A stretch of DNA of 64,000 bases from a bacterium (GCA_019751945.1 JAIEMT010000008.1:1-64000); one strand, 5' to 3'; numbered from the stretch's first letter, positions 1 to 7,662 are shown. Numbers and translations: made by a program. Notes: generated by a model not told the origin, from the letters alone.

Positions 1-35
1 GACTGTTGATACTGCTGACGAACTTTCGTACTCAT
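1..35 (-). CDS. 5' end of an unidentified divergent gene (partial)
   Basis: An ATG on the minus strand at position 35 opens a frame that stays open to the window edge and encodes MSTKVRQQYQQS. An AGGAG Shine-Dalgarno (plus-strand ctcct, 45-49) lies nine bases upstream, which is the main support. It diverges from the SLT-domain gene at 56. Twelve residues are too few to assign a family. Confidence 0.45.
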   Translation of the reverse strand, partial: MSTKVRQQYQQ

Positions 36-55
36 AGTTAGGGGCTCCTGGTTTA

Positions 56-469
56 ATGGTTGCTCGGAGTATCTCCGAGCGGGAGCCCTTCTTCAAACCC
101 TACCGATTAGATGGAAATTTTCAGTTTCATCCGATGGCTTTAGGAACTTCTGGAGAACGAGGCCTCATGCAGCTCATGCCGAAAACGGCAAAATGGGTTG
201 CGCAAAAATATGAAATTCCCTGGCAGGGAGACAAGACCCGTCGCGACCCGGTCATGAACATTCGAATCGGCGCCGCCTATCTCGCTCACTTAAGAGACCG
301 ATTTAAGAATCAGGGTGTGATGTACCTTCAAGCTTACAACATGGGCGTTTCGAAATTGAATCGCGCGATTAAAGATAACAAATCTCCGCAAGAATATGCG
401 AATCGCGTTTCAAAAATTTATCGAGAATATTACGGAAAACTCAGCAAGCAGAGCAGCCCGTCGAGTTAA
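56..469 (+). CDS. short SLT-type lytic transglycosylase domain protein
   Basis: The 137-residue product matches the C-terminal part of the SLT (soluble lytic transglycosylase) fold. It has GERGLMQLMPKTA at about residues 32-45, then GAAYLAHLRDRF and YLQAYNMGVSKLNRAI. These enzymes cleave the MurNAc-GlcNAc bond of peptidoglycan in the periplasm. The catalytic Glu normally sits in an E-S-x-F motif; the nearest equivalent is SEREPFF (E8 or E10), so activity is uncertain. There is no signal peptide, and stop codons in all three frames between 7 and 41 rule out an upstream extension, so the usual N-terminal helices are missing. Either it is a 5'-truncated relic or a small domain-only protein. Its stop overlaps that of pilT by 4 nt, convergently. 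Confidence 0.65.
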   Translation: MVARSISEREPFFKPYRLDGNFQFHPMALGTSGERGLMQLMPKTAKWVAQKYEIPWQGDKTRRDPVMNIRIGAAYLAHLRDRFKNQGVMYLQAYNMGVSKLNRAIKDNKSPQEYANRVSKIYREYYGKLSKQSSPSS

Positions 470-1701
470 GAAACTTTTTTAACTCCACCCGGGGGAAGAA
501 CTCCGCCCGGAGCACCTGCTGCTGGCGCTGCAGCAGCACCCGGAGTACCCGCCGGAGTTGAGCCCGGCATAACTGGACCGGGCTGACCCATCCCACCTAC
601 TTGCCCGGCACCCGGCATTCCACCCATTGGACGCATCCGATTCTTCGGATCTAAAGGCAGAATCAAGGCCTTCTCATTCACGGCTTCGTAACCGTCTTCG
701 TAAGTGACTTCACCCGCCTGAACCGCATCGACGATTGCACGGTCAATGAGTTGCATTCCGTCCTTCTTGCCAGTTTGCATCACGGTGGTGAGTTGGAATG
801 TTTTCCCTTCACGAATCAAATTCGCCACAGCAGGAGTATTTACCAGAACATCATGAAAACAAATTCTGCGCCTCCGATCGGCCGAACGCACAAGCTTTTG
901 CGCAATGACCACTCTCAAAGTTTCTGAGAGCACGGTGCGGATCTGAGCCTGATCCTCTGCCGGAAAAGTATTGATAATTCGATCAACCGTCTTAGAAGCG
1001 GAGTTTGTATGGAGCGTGGAGAAAACCAAGTGTCCTGTTTCCGCAGCCTTGATAGCGAGTTCTACCGTTTCTCGGTCTCGCATTTCCCCCACAAGAATAA
1101 CGTCGGGGTCTTCACGGAGGGCAGCCTTAAGAGCCGAAGCAAAATCCGTGAAATGATTTCCAAGCGAACGCTGATTCACCATCGAAAGCTTCGATTCATG
1201 TTGAAACTCGATTGGATCCTCTAAAGTCAAAATATGACCCTTGGTGGTCTTGTTGATGTAGTTGATCATTGCCGCTAACGTGGTCGACTTCCCGGAACCC
1301 GTCGGGCCGGTCACGAGAACGAGTCCGTTGGCTTGGCTACATACGGATTTACAAATCTCAGGAAGTTTCAGGTCATCAATCTCGGGGGGATTTTCTGTCA
1401 GCAAACGAAGTACGGCAGAAATTCCATGACGTTGATTGAAAATATTCACACGGAAGATTCCCACTCCCGCAGCGCGGAACGCGAAGTCCAAACTCATCTT
1501 CGTTGCCAGCTCCATCTTCTGCGGATCCGTCAGGATCTGATTGCACATCGCTTCGGTTTCAGCAGGAGTCAGCGCGGGAACGTCGAACTTCACCATCTCG
1601 CCACGAACTCTCATCATCGGCTGAGATCGTGACGCAATGTGCAAGTCGGAGCCCTTGTTTTGGACCATCGTCTGCAGAAGTTGAATCAAAGACACACCCA
1701 T
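466..1701 (-). CDS. pilT: PilT/PilU-type retraction ATPase of type IV pili
   Basis: This is a 411-residue secretion-ATPase family protein that would power pilus disassembly and twitching from the cytoplasmic face of the inner membrane. Visible motifs are Walker A GPTGSGKST (K about 138), the Asp box ILTLEDPIEF, Walker B DPDVILVGEMRD and the His box GHLVFSTLHTNSA. An upstream frame adds 34 residues, but the start at 1701 gives the family-typical MGVSLIQLLQ and has AGGAAA six bases before it, and it leaves the dedA gene free of overlap. The last 60 or so residues are an unusual Gly/Pro/Ala/Met-rich tail. It lies 58 nt downstream of dedA and is probably cotranscribed. No other pilus gene is in the window, so PilT and PilU cannot be told apart. 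Confidence 0.92.
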   Translation of the reverse strand: MGVSLIQLLQTMVQNKGSDLHIASRSQPMMRVRGEMVKFDVPALTPAETEAMCNQILTDPQKMELATKMSLDFAFRAAGVGIFRVNIFNQRHGISAVLRLLTENPPEIDDLKLPEICKSVCSQANGLVLVTGPTGSGKSTTLAAMINYINKTTKGHILTLEDPIEFQHESKLSMVNQRSLGNHFTDFASALKAALREDPDVILVGEMRDRETVELAIKAAETGHLVFSTLHTNSASKTVDRIINTFPAEDQAQIRTVLSETLRVVIAQKLVRSADRRRRICFHDVLVNTPAVANLIREGKTFQLTTVMQTGKKDGMQLIDRAIVDAVQAGEVTYEDGYEAVNEKALILPLDPKNRMRPMGGMPGAGQVGGMGQPGPVMPGSTPAGTPGAAAAPAAGAPGGVLPPGGVKKVS

Positions 1702-1759
1702 ATCTTTTCCTGTATCGGCTGAAAAAGTAGGTGTCTTTATAACGTTATGGCGGTTTGGG

Positions 1760-2404
1760 CTAAACAGCCTTGAGTTGCTTAAAAATTTTGCGACCGCCGC
1801 CAATGATCATGGGCAGGACCGACACAAAAATGACGATCACAATGATTTTGTCCAGGCGATTGGCCAATTCGGTACGACCCAGGAAGTATCCCAGCCAAAG
1901 CAGGGACGTAATCCAAAGCACGCCACCTGTAATGTCCCAGAAAACAAATTGGCGATAGGGCATTCGGGCCATGCCCGCAGCAAAAGGTACGAAGGTTCGA
2001 AAAATCGGAATGTATCGAGCCGCTATGACGGCAAAGCCGCCGTAAGTTTTATAAAAAGTCTGGGCCGCTTCCAAATGTTTGCGCTTATAGAACCGACCAT
2101 CGGGACGTTTCCAAATCCGCTCCCCCATTCGATTTCCCAGAAAATAGCCCGTCTGATTTCCCAACGTGGCAGCAATGATCAAAGCCACATTCATCGTGTA
2201 AATATTCAATCCCGGAATGAAGTTTGGATTTACAGGATTAGAAAGAACCCCGGCCGTAATGAGCAAGGAATCTCCGGGGAGAAAAAAGCCAAAGAGTAAA
2301 CCCGTCTCAGCGAAAATGATGCCGAACAGCACGTAAAGTCCGCCCGCGCCGACGAGCTGTGCAATGCCCTGAGCCGAATGAAGTTCCTGCAGCCAATTCA
2401 ACAT
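1760..2404 (-). CDS. DedA family membrane protein (SNARE-associated domain)
   Basis: This 214-residue multi-pass inner-membrane protein has the DedA hallmarks: an acidic residue followed by FLPGDSLL in the first half (AETGLLFGFFLPGDSLL) and ARYIPIFRTFVPFAAG in the middle, with hydrophobic segments at about 10-35, 50-80, 140-170 and 180-200. Some DedA members are known to recycle undecaprenyl-phosphate across the membrane, and others affect membrane potential and stress resistance; which role applies cannot be read here. It is the first gene of a probable dedA-pilT unit and diverges from the metallopeptidase gene, with 48 nt between the two starts. Confidence 0.88.
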   Translation of the reverse strand: MLNWLQELHSAQGIAQLVGAGGLYVLFGIIFAETGLLFGFFLPGDSLLITAGVLSNPVNPNFIPGLNIYTMNVALIIAATLGNQTGYFLGNRMGERIWKRPDGRFYKRKHLEAAQTFYKTYGGFAVIAARYIPIFRTFVPFAAGMARMPYRQFVFWDITGGVLWITSLLWLGYFLGRTELANRLDKIIVIVIFVSVLPMIIGGGRKIFKQLKAV

Positions 2405-2452
2405 AGGTCTTGGACGCTACCTCGCAAAAACGGTCTATGCTATGCTTTTTTT

Positions 2453-3640
2453 ATGAAAAATTTCCAAGCTGGGGCCCTGATCTTTTGTTCAATGTTTGCG
2501 TACAAAATTTCTCATTCCGCTATTCCCGCACAAACAGCGTTGGACCTCTGTAAAACACTTCAACCCAAGGGCGATGCACACTGGGCCGAACTCAACGACT
2601 ATTACAAAAGCTCTCTCAAACAGTTTGCCAATCATAAATCGGTGGCTTCGGCAGCAGATCAAACTCTGACTCGTCTGCTGTCAGCAAAATCTCCTGCGAT
2701 CTTAAATTGGATGAAAAATAGAAACCTCTTTGATGCTCCCGAAGACGATGTGGTGAAAGCCTGGCGTATTTACTATGCAGAGACCTTTGCGCTGAGCCAA
2801 TATCCATCGGGCAAGGTGGACTTAGATGTCACCATCGAAACTTTTATCAATTCGGTGAACAACAAAGTTTTTGATGCGAAAAACAAGAAGACGATTCAGA
2901 AGATTTTTGACCGGAGTAAAAATCGGGCGGTCCAAGCAGTTCAAAAATTTCGCATCCCACCGGCTGCTCAATCTCAGATTTTAAAACGGATTCGCGACAT
3001 CGACCTGTATTGGATGAAAGCTTTTGCCACATCGAAGTTCAGGAACCGTCCCCAGGATTTCATTCTCTGGGGAGTGGCTTACGATCCCGTGGGAAATAAA
3101 ATACAGATTGGCGTCGAAACTTTGAACTATTTGATGATGTCCGAAGACAACCTCATGACTGCCTTTGCTCATGAGATCGGTCACTCCTTTGACTCCTGCC
3201 GCTGGGGCTCCTTTTACACGGGCGACTTTCCGTTCAATACAGTGGCAGAATGCCTGAGAACTTCCGAAAGTGTGGGTGCTAAGAAGCGCGACGACGGACC
3301 ATTGGCAAAGTATTCGGACAAACCGGAGTTCAAAGAAGTCCTCGCCACTTTGAAATCCAACCCCACCTGTAATGTGAAGGACTATCCTCCTCCAGGTGTT
3401 CAAGCAGATCAGCTTCCAGAATCTTTCGCAGATTGGTTCGCAGCTGAGGTGATGTCACTGGAAAGAAAGCTTGCCCCTTCCATGCGCGCCGATCTTTGCG
3501 TCGATAAAACTCTCACCGATGGATCGTCGTACCCTGCAAATCGCGATCGTCTGGAGAAAATCTATTTAGCGCAACCGACAATTCGAAAGGAACTCCACAT
3601 GAGTTCGTCAACGACGCCGAAGTACTGCAGCGTCAAATGA
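2453..3640 (+). CDS. secreted zinc metallopeptidase-like protein
   Basis: The 395-residue product starts with a signal peptide (MKNFQAGALIFCSMFAYKIS). The zinc motif HEIGH lies at residues 240-244, followed by the acidic motif ESFADWFAAE at 323-332, whose E323 is a candidate third ligand of a gluzincin-type peptidase. Several cysteines (for example SFDSCRW, TCNV, LCVD) suggest disulfides in an exported protein. Upstream codons are in frame, but the ATG at 2453 is the one that gives a clean signal sequence. Its stop overlaps the DUF5522 gene by an ATGA. I do not recognise the peptidase family; the N-terminal 220 residues are helical and unassigned. Confidence 0.7.
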   Translation: MKNFQAGALIFCSMFAYKISHSAIPAQTALDLCKTLQPKGDAHWAELNDYYKSSLKQFANHKSVASAADQTLTRLLSAKSPAILNWMKNRNLFDAPEDDVVKAWRIYYAETFALSQYPSGKVDLDVTIETFINSVNNKVFDAKNKKTIQKIFDRSKNRAVQAVQKFRIPPAAQSQILKRIRDIDLYWMKAFATSKFRNRPQDFILWGVAYDPVGNKIQIGVETLNYLMMSEDNLMTAFAHEIGHSFDSCRWGSFYTGDFPFNTVAECLRTSESVGAKKRDDGPLAKYSDKPEFKEVLATLKSNPTCNVKDYPPPGVQADQLPESFADWFAAEVMSLERKLAPSMRADLCVDKTLTDGSSYPANRDRLEKIYLAQPTIRKELHMSSSTTPKYCSVK

Positions 3641-3840
3641 GCCGGGAACCCTCCTCCTATAAAGTTCATGCAGAAGCCTGCGAGCGGGGTGAAGAAACCT
3701 ATGTGGATCCCGAAACGGGTTACGTCGTCTTTACTCGCCTTGCCCACCTGAACCGGGGTCACTGCTGTGAGAGCGGCTGTCGCCACTGTCCCTACCGAGG
3801 CGATGACTTGCAGAATTCCGGTCCCCGTGAGACTGAATAG
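3637..3840 (+). CDS. DUF5522 family small cysteine-rich protein
   Basis: This 67-residue protein contains the family core: DPETGYVVFTRLAHLNRGHC followed by CESGCRHCPY, which gives a C-C-x3-C-x2-C cluster that could bind zinc or another metal. Bacterial DUF5522 proteins are short, uncharacterised and built around this motif. It is translationally coupled to the preceding peptidase gene through an ATGA overlap (3637-3640). Longer frames on the opposite strand here are not credible because this frame carries the conserved motif. Confidence 0.75.
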   Translation: MSREPSSYKVHAEACERGEETYVDPETGYVVFTRLAHLNRGHCCESGCRHCPYRGDDLQNSGPRETE

Positions 3841-3862
3841 GTCCGAGAAAGAGGACCCACCT

Positions 3863-5560
3863 TTGAAAAATTTCAAAACTTTTCTAGCGTTGTCTTTAAC
3901 CTTTTCAGCCTTTGCATGGGGAGCCATGAAGGCCCCTGAATACACCGTGACTCTTCTCAAACAGGAGGGCGGAAAAACCACCTTCCAAGCCCACCCCCCA
4001 AAAGCACATCACTTCAACATCGACGCACCTCAATCTCTGCGCGTGAAAATCGGGGAGGCAAAAGTAGAAAGAAAAACTCCTTCCAAAAACACCGAAGGCG
4101 AAATTCAATTCGAAATTGCCTCAGCAAAGGCTGCTTCGCTTGTTTTCAGTCTCTACCTCTGCGACGATGCAAAAACTTTTTGTGAAAAAAGAGAGATCGC
4201 TGCGAATTGGAACGGCAAAGAACTTCAATTAGCGTCACTAGGGCAAGAACTGGTTTCGGGGCTGACTCCAGAACCAAAAAAGCCTGCAAAAAAAACTTCC
4301 GCTAAAATAGGAAAGAACCAGTACGGATTCTTATTTAACCTGCCAGAGCAAGCCTTTGCAGAAGCAAAAAAGCAAGGAAAGCCTCTGCTCATTGAGTTTG
4401 CAACGAGCTGGTGTCCGATCTGTCGCCGTCTGGAACAATTCGCATTCCCCGCTGCTGAGTTTCAAAAAGCCGCCAAGGGTTTTGTGAAACTTCGTCTCGA
4501 TGGAGATGAAGACATCAGCTACCCGATGAAAAACAAATCTAAACTCTTGGGCTACCCCACCACTCTCTTTCTGACTGCGGACGGGGAAGAAATCAGTCGC
4601 GTCGTCGGCTACGGCAGCTTCAAGAAATACGTAAAGGCCGTTCAATCCGCCTGGATTAACCGGGATCGACCCTTTGCTTCGTTAAAATCTAAAGCCGACC
4701 AAGGAGACACCCAGGCTGCTGCAGACTTAGGAACCGCATACTTGGATCAAGGTGAATTCGAACTCGCAGAAACCTATTTGAAAAAGGGCGGTCCCGCAGT
4801 CGCAGAAAAACTGGCAGACGCTCAGGCAGGACTCGTTGAAAAGAAATCGCCAGATGAATTGATGGTGATTCTAGAGAAAGCCATTCAGGACTTCCCCAAC
4901 TCGGTAGATTCTCTTTATCGTCGAGCCAAACTTGCTGGCCTCTACGAATCCAAAGGCAAGAAGGACCTTCAGAAGAAAACCACTCTCGAAGCTTATGAAG
5001 CAGCGAAGAAGCTGATTTCCAATCACCCCGAGCGCATCGACTCCCACGCTGATGCGGGGGACATTTTGGGAACCATTGCCGACAGCCTTCAGAGCATGGG
5101 GGACGAAAAAGCCGCTCTCGAAGCCTGGAAACTGGCCGCCAAGGAACTTCAGAAAGAATACTCAAAGTATAAAGACCCCGGTCACGGATTAGATCTCGCC
5201 TATTTTTTAACCGAGGCCGGAGACACTCAGGGAGCTGAAAAAATCTACAAAGACCAGCAATCGAAATTCCCAGAAGATTTCGTTTTCTACATGGCCTATG
5301 GAAAGCTGAAGTTCAAACAAAAGGACTTTGCACAAGCTGAAGACTACACCACGCGGGCTCTGAAACTTTCTTACGGTGAAAACCGCTTGAAGGTCGTTCG
5401 CCTCCTGGTTCAGATTTTAAAGGAAACTGGGAAGAAAAAAGAAGCGCTCGACCTGATTCACCGAACTCAACAAACGGTAGAGCTGCCGGAAAAACCTACG
5501 GCTGGAACGCAACGGGTTCTCGACTCCCTCGAAAAGATGAAGAAGGAACTGAGCGCCTAG
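3863..5560 (+). CDS. exported thioredoxin-fold protein with C-terminal TPR repeats
   Basis: I take the TTG at 3863 as start because GAGG lies eight bases upstream and the product then begins with a signal peptide (MKNFKTFLALSLTFSAFAWG). The 565-residue protein has an N-terminal region of about 120 residues resembling a DsbD-like beta domain. A thioredoxin domain follows, with active site SWCPIC (C184, C187) and the cis-Pro motif LLGYPTTLF. After it come about 280 residues of tetratricopeptide-like helices (for example AAADLGTAYLDQGEFELAETYLKKGG). A likely role is thiol-disulfide exchange in the periplasm with a partner held by the TPR surface; no membrane electron donor is nearby. Confidence 0.8.
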   Translation: MKNFKTFLALSLTFSAFAWGAMKAPEYTVTLLKQEGGKTTFQAHPPKAHHFNIDAPQSLRVKIGEAKVERKTPSKNTEGEIQFEIASAKAASLVFSLYLCDDAKTFCEKREIAANWNGKELQLASLGQELVSGLTPEPKKPAKKTSAKIGKNQYGFLFNLPEQAFAEAKKQGKPLLIEFATSWCPICRRLEQFAFPAAEFQKAAKGFVKLRLDGDEDISYPMKNKSKLLGYPTTLFLTADGEEISRVVGYGSFKKYVKAVQSAWINRDRPFASLKSKADQGDTQAAADLGTAYLDQGEFELAETYLKKGGPAVAEKLADAQAGLVEKKSPDELMVILEKAIQDFPNSVDSLYRRAKLAGLYESKGKKDLQKKTTLEAYEAAKKLISNHPERIDSHADAGDILGTIADSLQSMGDEKAALEAWKLAAKELQKEYSKYKDPGHGLDLAYFLTEAGDTQGAEKIYKDQQSKFPEDFVFYMAYGKLKFKQKDFAQAEDYTTRALKLSYGENRLKVVRLLVQILKETGKKKEALDLIHRTQQTVELPEKPTAGTQRVLDSLEKMKKELSA

Positions 5561-5581
5561 TCAAGTTTTCATATGAATAGC

Positions 5582-5622
5582 TTGCCAACAAAAACTACAT
5601 GTATATACTAGTATATACATGT
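5582..5622 (+). promoter_or_regulatory. promoter with overlapping 26-bp palindromic operator and leaderless start
   Basis: TTGCCA (5582-5587) and TATACT (5604-5609) are spaced by 16 bases and form a good sigma-70-type promoter. A perfect 26-bp palindrome, ACATGTATATAC plus its mirror, spans 5597-5622. It contains the -10 box, the expected transcription start (about 5616-5619) and the ATG of the nucleotidyltransferase gene (5619). No Shine-Dalgarno precedes this ATG, so the mRNA would be leaderless. The natural candidate for binding the palindrome is the ribbon-helix-helix domain encoded by the second gene, as in toxin-antitoxin autoregulation. Confidence 0.65.
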
Positions 5623-6086
5623 TTATTCTTCAAGTATGCGGAGCTCTCAACAAGGCTAAGATCGGGTATGCGATTGTAGGTGGATATGCGGTAGCCCTAC
5701 ATGGCGCAGTTCGAGGTACCGTCGATCTGGATATTGTCCTGGATCTGTCCGAGAAGGATTACGTCGCTTCAGAGAAAGTTTTTACCGGCCTCGGCCTTCA
5801 ATGCAGGCTACCGGTTAGTGCCAAGCAGGTATTCCGCTTTAGACAGGAATACATTGAAAATAGGAATCTGGTGGCGTGGTCCTTTTTTGATCCGATTCGA
5901 CCAGCCAACCAAATGGACGTCATTATCACCCACGATCAGAGCAAGATGAAGGTGGAAATCCTTACGATCCAAGGCGTGAAAGTCCGCGTAGCCTCTATTC
6001 CTGACCTGATTAAAATGAAAAAGGATGCAAACAGGCCACAGGATCTCGAAGACATCGCGGCGCTTCGAAAGTTGCAAAAAAAATGA
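5619..6086 (+). CDS. small nucleotidyltransferase of the AbiEii/MNT type
   Basis: The 155-residue product carries a pol-beta nucleotidyltransferase core: VGGYAVALHG (G21-G22) followed by RGTVDLDIVLD with D36 and D38 as metal ligands, and a third acidic residue at D100 in QMDVIIT. The C-terminal motif IPDLIKMKKDANRPQDLEDIAAL is typical of AbiEii-like and stand-alone MNT proteins. Relatives in toxin-antitoxin and phage-defence systems transfer nucleotides to tRNA, proteins or partner toxins. The stop overlaps the next gene by ATGA, so the two are translationally coupled. The start lies inside the operator palindrome. The substrate is unknown. Confidence 0.82.
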   Translation: MFILQVCGALNKAKIGYAIVGGYAVALHGAVRGTVDLDIVLDLSEKDYVASEKVFTGLGLQCRLPVSAKQVFRFRQEYIENRNLVAWSFFDPIRPANQMDVIITHDQSKMKVEILTIQGVKVRVASIPDLIKMKKDANRPQDLEDIAALRKLQKK

Positions 6087-6826
6087 AGAAAAATAGCCCG
6101 ATACAAATTCACACACCAACCCAGCTTGCTTTCGGAAGTAAAATGTCGAAGGAAGAGATTGCTCGCTTCCTCGATGACTTCCAAAAGCTGATGATTGGCG
6201 ACGAGGGAAAGCGCAAGCTCATCAGTTTGAGAGTTCCAGAGAGACTTCTTGAAAACTTTAGGCTGAAGTCAGAGGCAAACTCTATCGCCTATCAAACTCA
6301 AATTATTCAACTCATGCGGGAGTGGGCAGTTGCTCAAGACGTCTCCACGTTTTCTAAGCAGCGCTACACTCCCTCCAAAGTTGTCTCAGGGGGACAAACC
6401 GGGGTGGACCGCGCGGCTCTAGATGCCTGCCTGAAGCTGGGTATTCCCTGTGGAGGATGGTGTCCCCAAGGACGCATCGCCGAGGACGGTGTGGTTTCCG
6501 AAATCTACCCACTAAGAGAAACTCCTTCCGATCGCTACGAGCAACGAACGGAATGGAACATCAGAGATTCCGACGGGACGCTGATTTTGACTTGGGGTAA
6601 GCCTCAGGGGGGAACCCTACTGACTCAAAAGCTCACCCAAAAGACCAAAAAGCCTTGCATCGTGATCGATTTCAAATCCCACTCGGACTCGGAGATTTCT
6701 TCAGTTCAGGCGTGGTTAGAAGAAAATCAGGTGCGCGTATTGAATATTGCAGGACCCCGGGGAAGTTTTCGGCACGATGTTTACGCAGAAGCCTATAAAT
6801 TCGTGATGAACCTGCTCTCAACCTGA
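6083..6826 (+). CDS. CopG/BrnA-type ribbon-helix-helix fused to a SLOG 'molybdenum carrier' domain
   Basis: Residues 1-82 look like a type II antitoxin of the CopG/BrnA class: a helical start (MSKEEIARFLDDF) and then LISLRVPERLLENFRLKSE with YQTQIIQLMREW, the beta strand and two helices of an RHH DNA-binding fold. Residues 100-247 match the 'putative molybdenum carrier' family within the SLOG superfamily: VSGGQTGVDRAALDA (from residue 101), GGWCPQGRIAEDG, EQRTEWNIRDSDGTLIL and GGTLLTQKL. SLOG domains bind nucleotides or their derivatives, so the protein may couple DNA binding to a nucleotide ligand. The fusion and the coupled upstream nucleotidyltransferase are unusual. There is no conventional RNase toxin. 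Confidence 0.8.
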   Translation: MKKNSPIQIHTPTQLAFGSKMSKEEIARFLDDFQKLMIGDEGKRKLISLRVPERLLENFRLKSEANSIAYQTQIIQLMREWAVAQDVSTFSKQRYTPSKVVSGGQTGVDRAALDACLKLGIPCGGWCPQGRIAEDGVVSEIYPLRETPSDRYEQRTEWNIRDSDGTLILTWGKPQGGTLLTQKLTQKTKKPCIVIDFKSHSDSEISSVQAWLEENQVRVLNIAGPRGSFRHDVYAEAYKFVMNLLST

Positions 6827-6828
6827 GA

Positions 6829-7281
6829 CTATTTCTTCGTGAGCGAGTCCATCATCTGATTGAAACTTGCCGCGACCTCTTGGAAGTCATCGTAAGTTCT
6901 CAGGTGAACGCGAGCGTTGCGATCTCCACCCAGCACTCTCTTAAACACATTGTGCATGTGATAGAGCGCGCCGGCAGTCTTATGCGAAATCATGAGACCA
7001 ATGATCGAAATGACAACCACGAAGGTGGTCGATGCAAAAGCCAGCCAGAAGATAATGGTTCTCAATTCCATGTAGAGCTGTGCTCGAACTTCAGGAACCA
7101 GAGGAACCAGTTCAATGATGGACTGGTAATTTTCTCGAATGAAGAAGAAGGCGATCAGACAATTCACGACGGTCAGTAACAGCGCGCTTCCCGCTAGCCA
7201 CAACACATATTTGATCTGATACTTTGGATGAATCAAATAATTTTTAAACTGTCGGCGATTTCTACTCTGTTGGTCGTCCAT
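6829..7281 (-). CDS. two-helix membrane protein with cytoplasmic HAMP domain
   Basis: This is a 150-residue protein with two transmembrane segments (about 30-52 and 75-98) around a short periplasmic loop. A HAMP linker follows, starting at SHKTAGALYHMHNVFKRVL and ending EVAASFNQMMDSL. No kinase, cyclase or methyl-accepting output follows, so it is a HAMP-only protein that would need a partner or act as a structural membrane switch. It is convergent with the SLOG gene (2 nt apart) and sits 12 nt downstream of the small CxxC protein gene, with which it is probably cotranscribed. Confidence 0.72.
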   Translation of the reverse strand: MDDQQSRNRRQFKNYLIHPKYQIKYVLWLAGSALLLTVVNCLIAFFFIRENYQSIIELVPLVPEVRAQLYMELRTIIFWLAFASTTFVVVISIIGLMISHKTAGALYHMHNVFKRVLGGDRNARVHLRTYDDFQEVAASFNQMMDSLTKK

Positions 7282-7293
7282 AGAATTCTCTCC

Positions 7294-7623
7294 CTATTTG
7301 CACTCCGTGCAACCTTCCTTGTCGATGTCGATATGAAGCTTTTGAATCTGCTTCTGAGTGTCTTCCATTTGCTTCAAGATGATCTGCAAGTTCCCTTGCA
7401 CCTTCAAAAATTTTGCTTCAGCGGCGCTCAGCCCCACCAAAAACTCGCGGTTCTTCCCCAAATATTTTTTATATTCGACGATCTTCGCTTCTTCCGATTG
7501 GAGTTTTTTCACGAGAACCTGGCACTTGGCACAGTCCTTCGCGATTGACGTGAGGGGTAGACAGACTAGAGCGGCAGAAATCAAAAAGAGCCGGAACCGG
7601 CTCTTTAATAATATTGAATTCAC
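7294..7623 (-). CDS. small exported coiled-coil protein with terminal CxxC motifs
   Basis: The GTG-started 109-residue product has a signal peptide (KSRFRLFLISAALVCLPLTS), then DCAKCQ right after the cleavage region and GCTECK at the very C-terminus. The 70 residues between are a predicted coiled coil (LVKKLQSEEAKIVEYKKYL, LQIILKQMEDTQKQIQKL). The two CxxC pairs could be disulfides, metal ligands or cross-links between helices. I do not recognise the family. The first codons encode a terminator-like hairpin, described separately. It is upstream of the HAMP protein gene in the same orientation. Confidence 0.62.
   Translation of the reverse strand: MNSILLKSRFRLFLISAALVCLPLTSIAKDCAKCQVLVKKLQSEEAKIVEYKKYLGKNREFLVGLSAAEAKFLKVQGNLQIILKQMEDTQKQIQKLHIDIDKEGCTECK
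7585..7606 (-). terminator. terminator-like hairpin inside the signal-peptide codons
   Basis: AAAGAGCCGG and its exact inverted copy are separated by two bases. Read on the minus strand this is a nine- to ten-bp GC-rich stem with a four-base loop followed by TTTTTGATTT, the form of an intrinsic terminator. It lies about 20-45 nt after the predicted transcription start of the CxxC protein gene and within its coding sequence. It may attenuate that gene. No other gene ends here. Confidence 0.45.
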
Positions 7624-7633
7624 CTTGTAGAAA

Positions 7634-7662
7634 ATTATCGCTCACCCACGTGCATTCGTAAA
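7634..7662 (-). promoter_or_regulatory. promoter of the CxxC/HAMP gene pair
   Basis: On the minus strand, TTTACG (7657-7662) and GATAAT (7634-7639) are spaced by 17 bases. Transcription would start about 7626-7628, three to five bases before the GTG, so the mRNA would be leaderless or nearly so. The -35 box lies between inverted heptamers GTGCATT (7650-7656) and AATGCAC (7673-7679), a possible operator. Confidence 0.5.
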
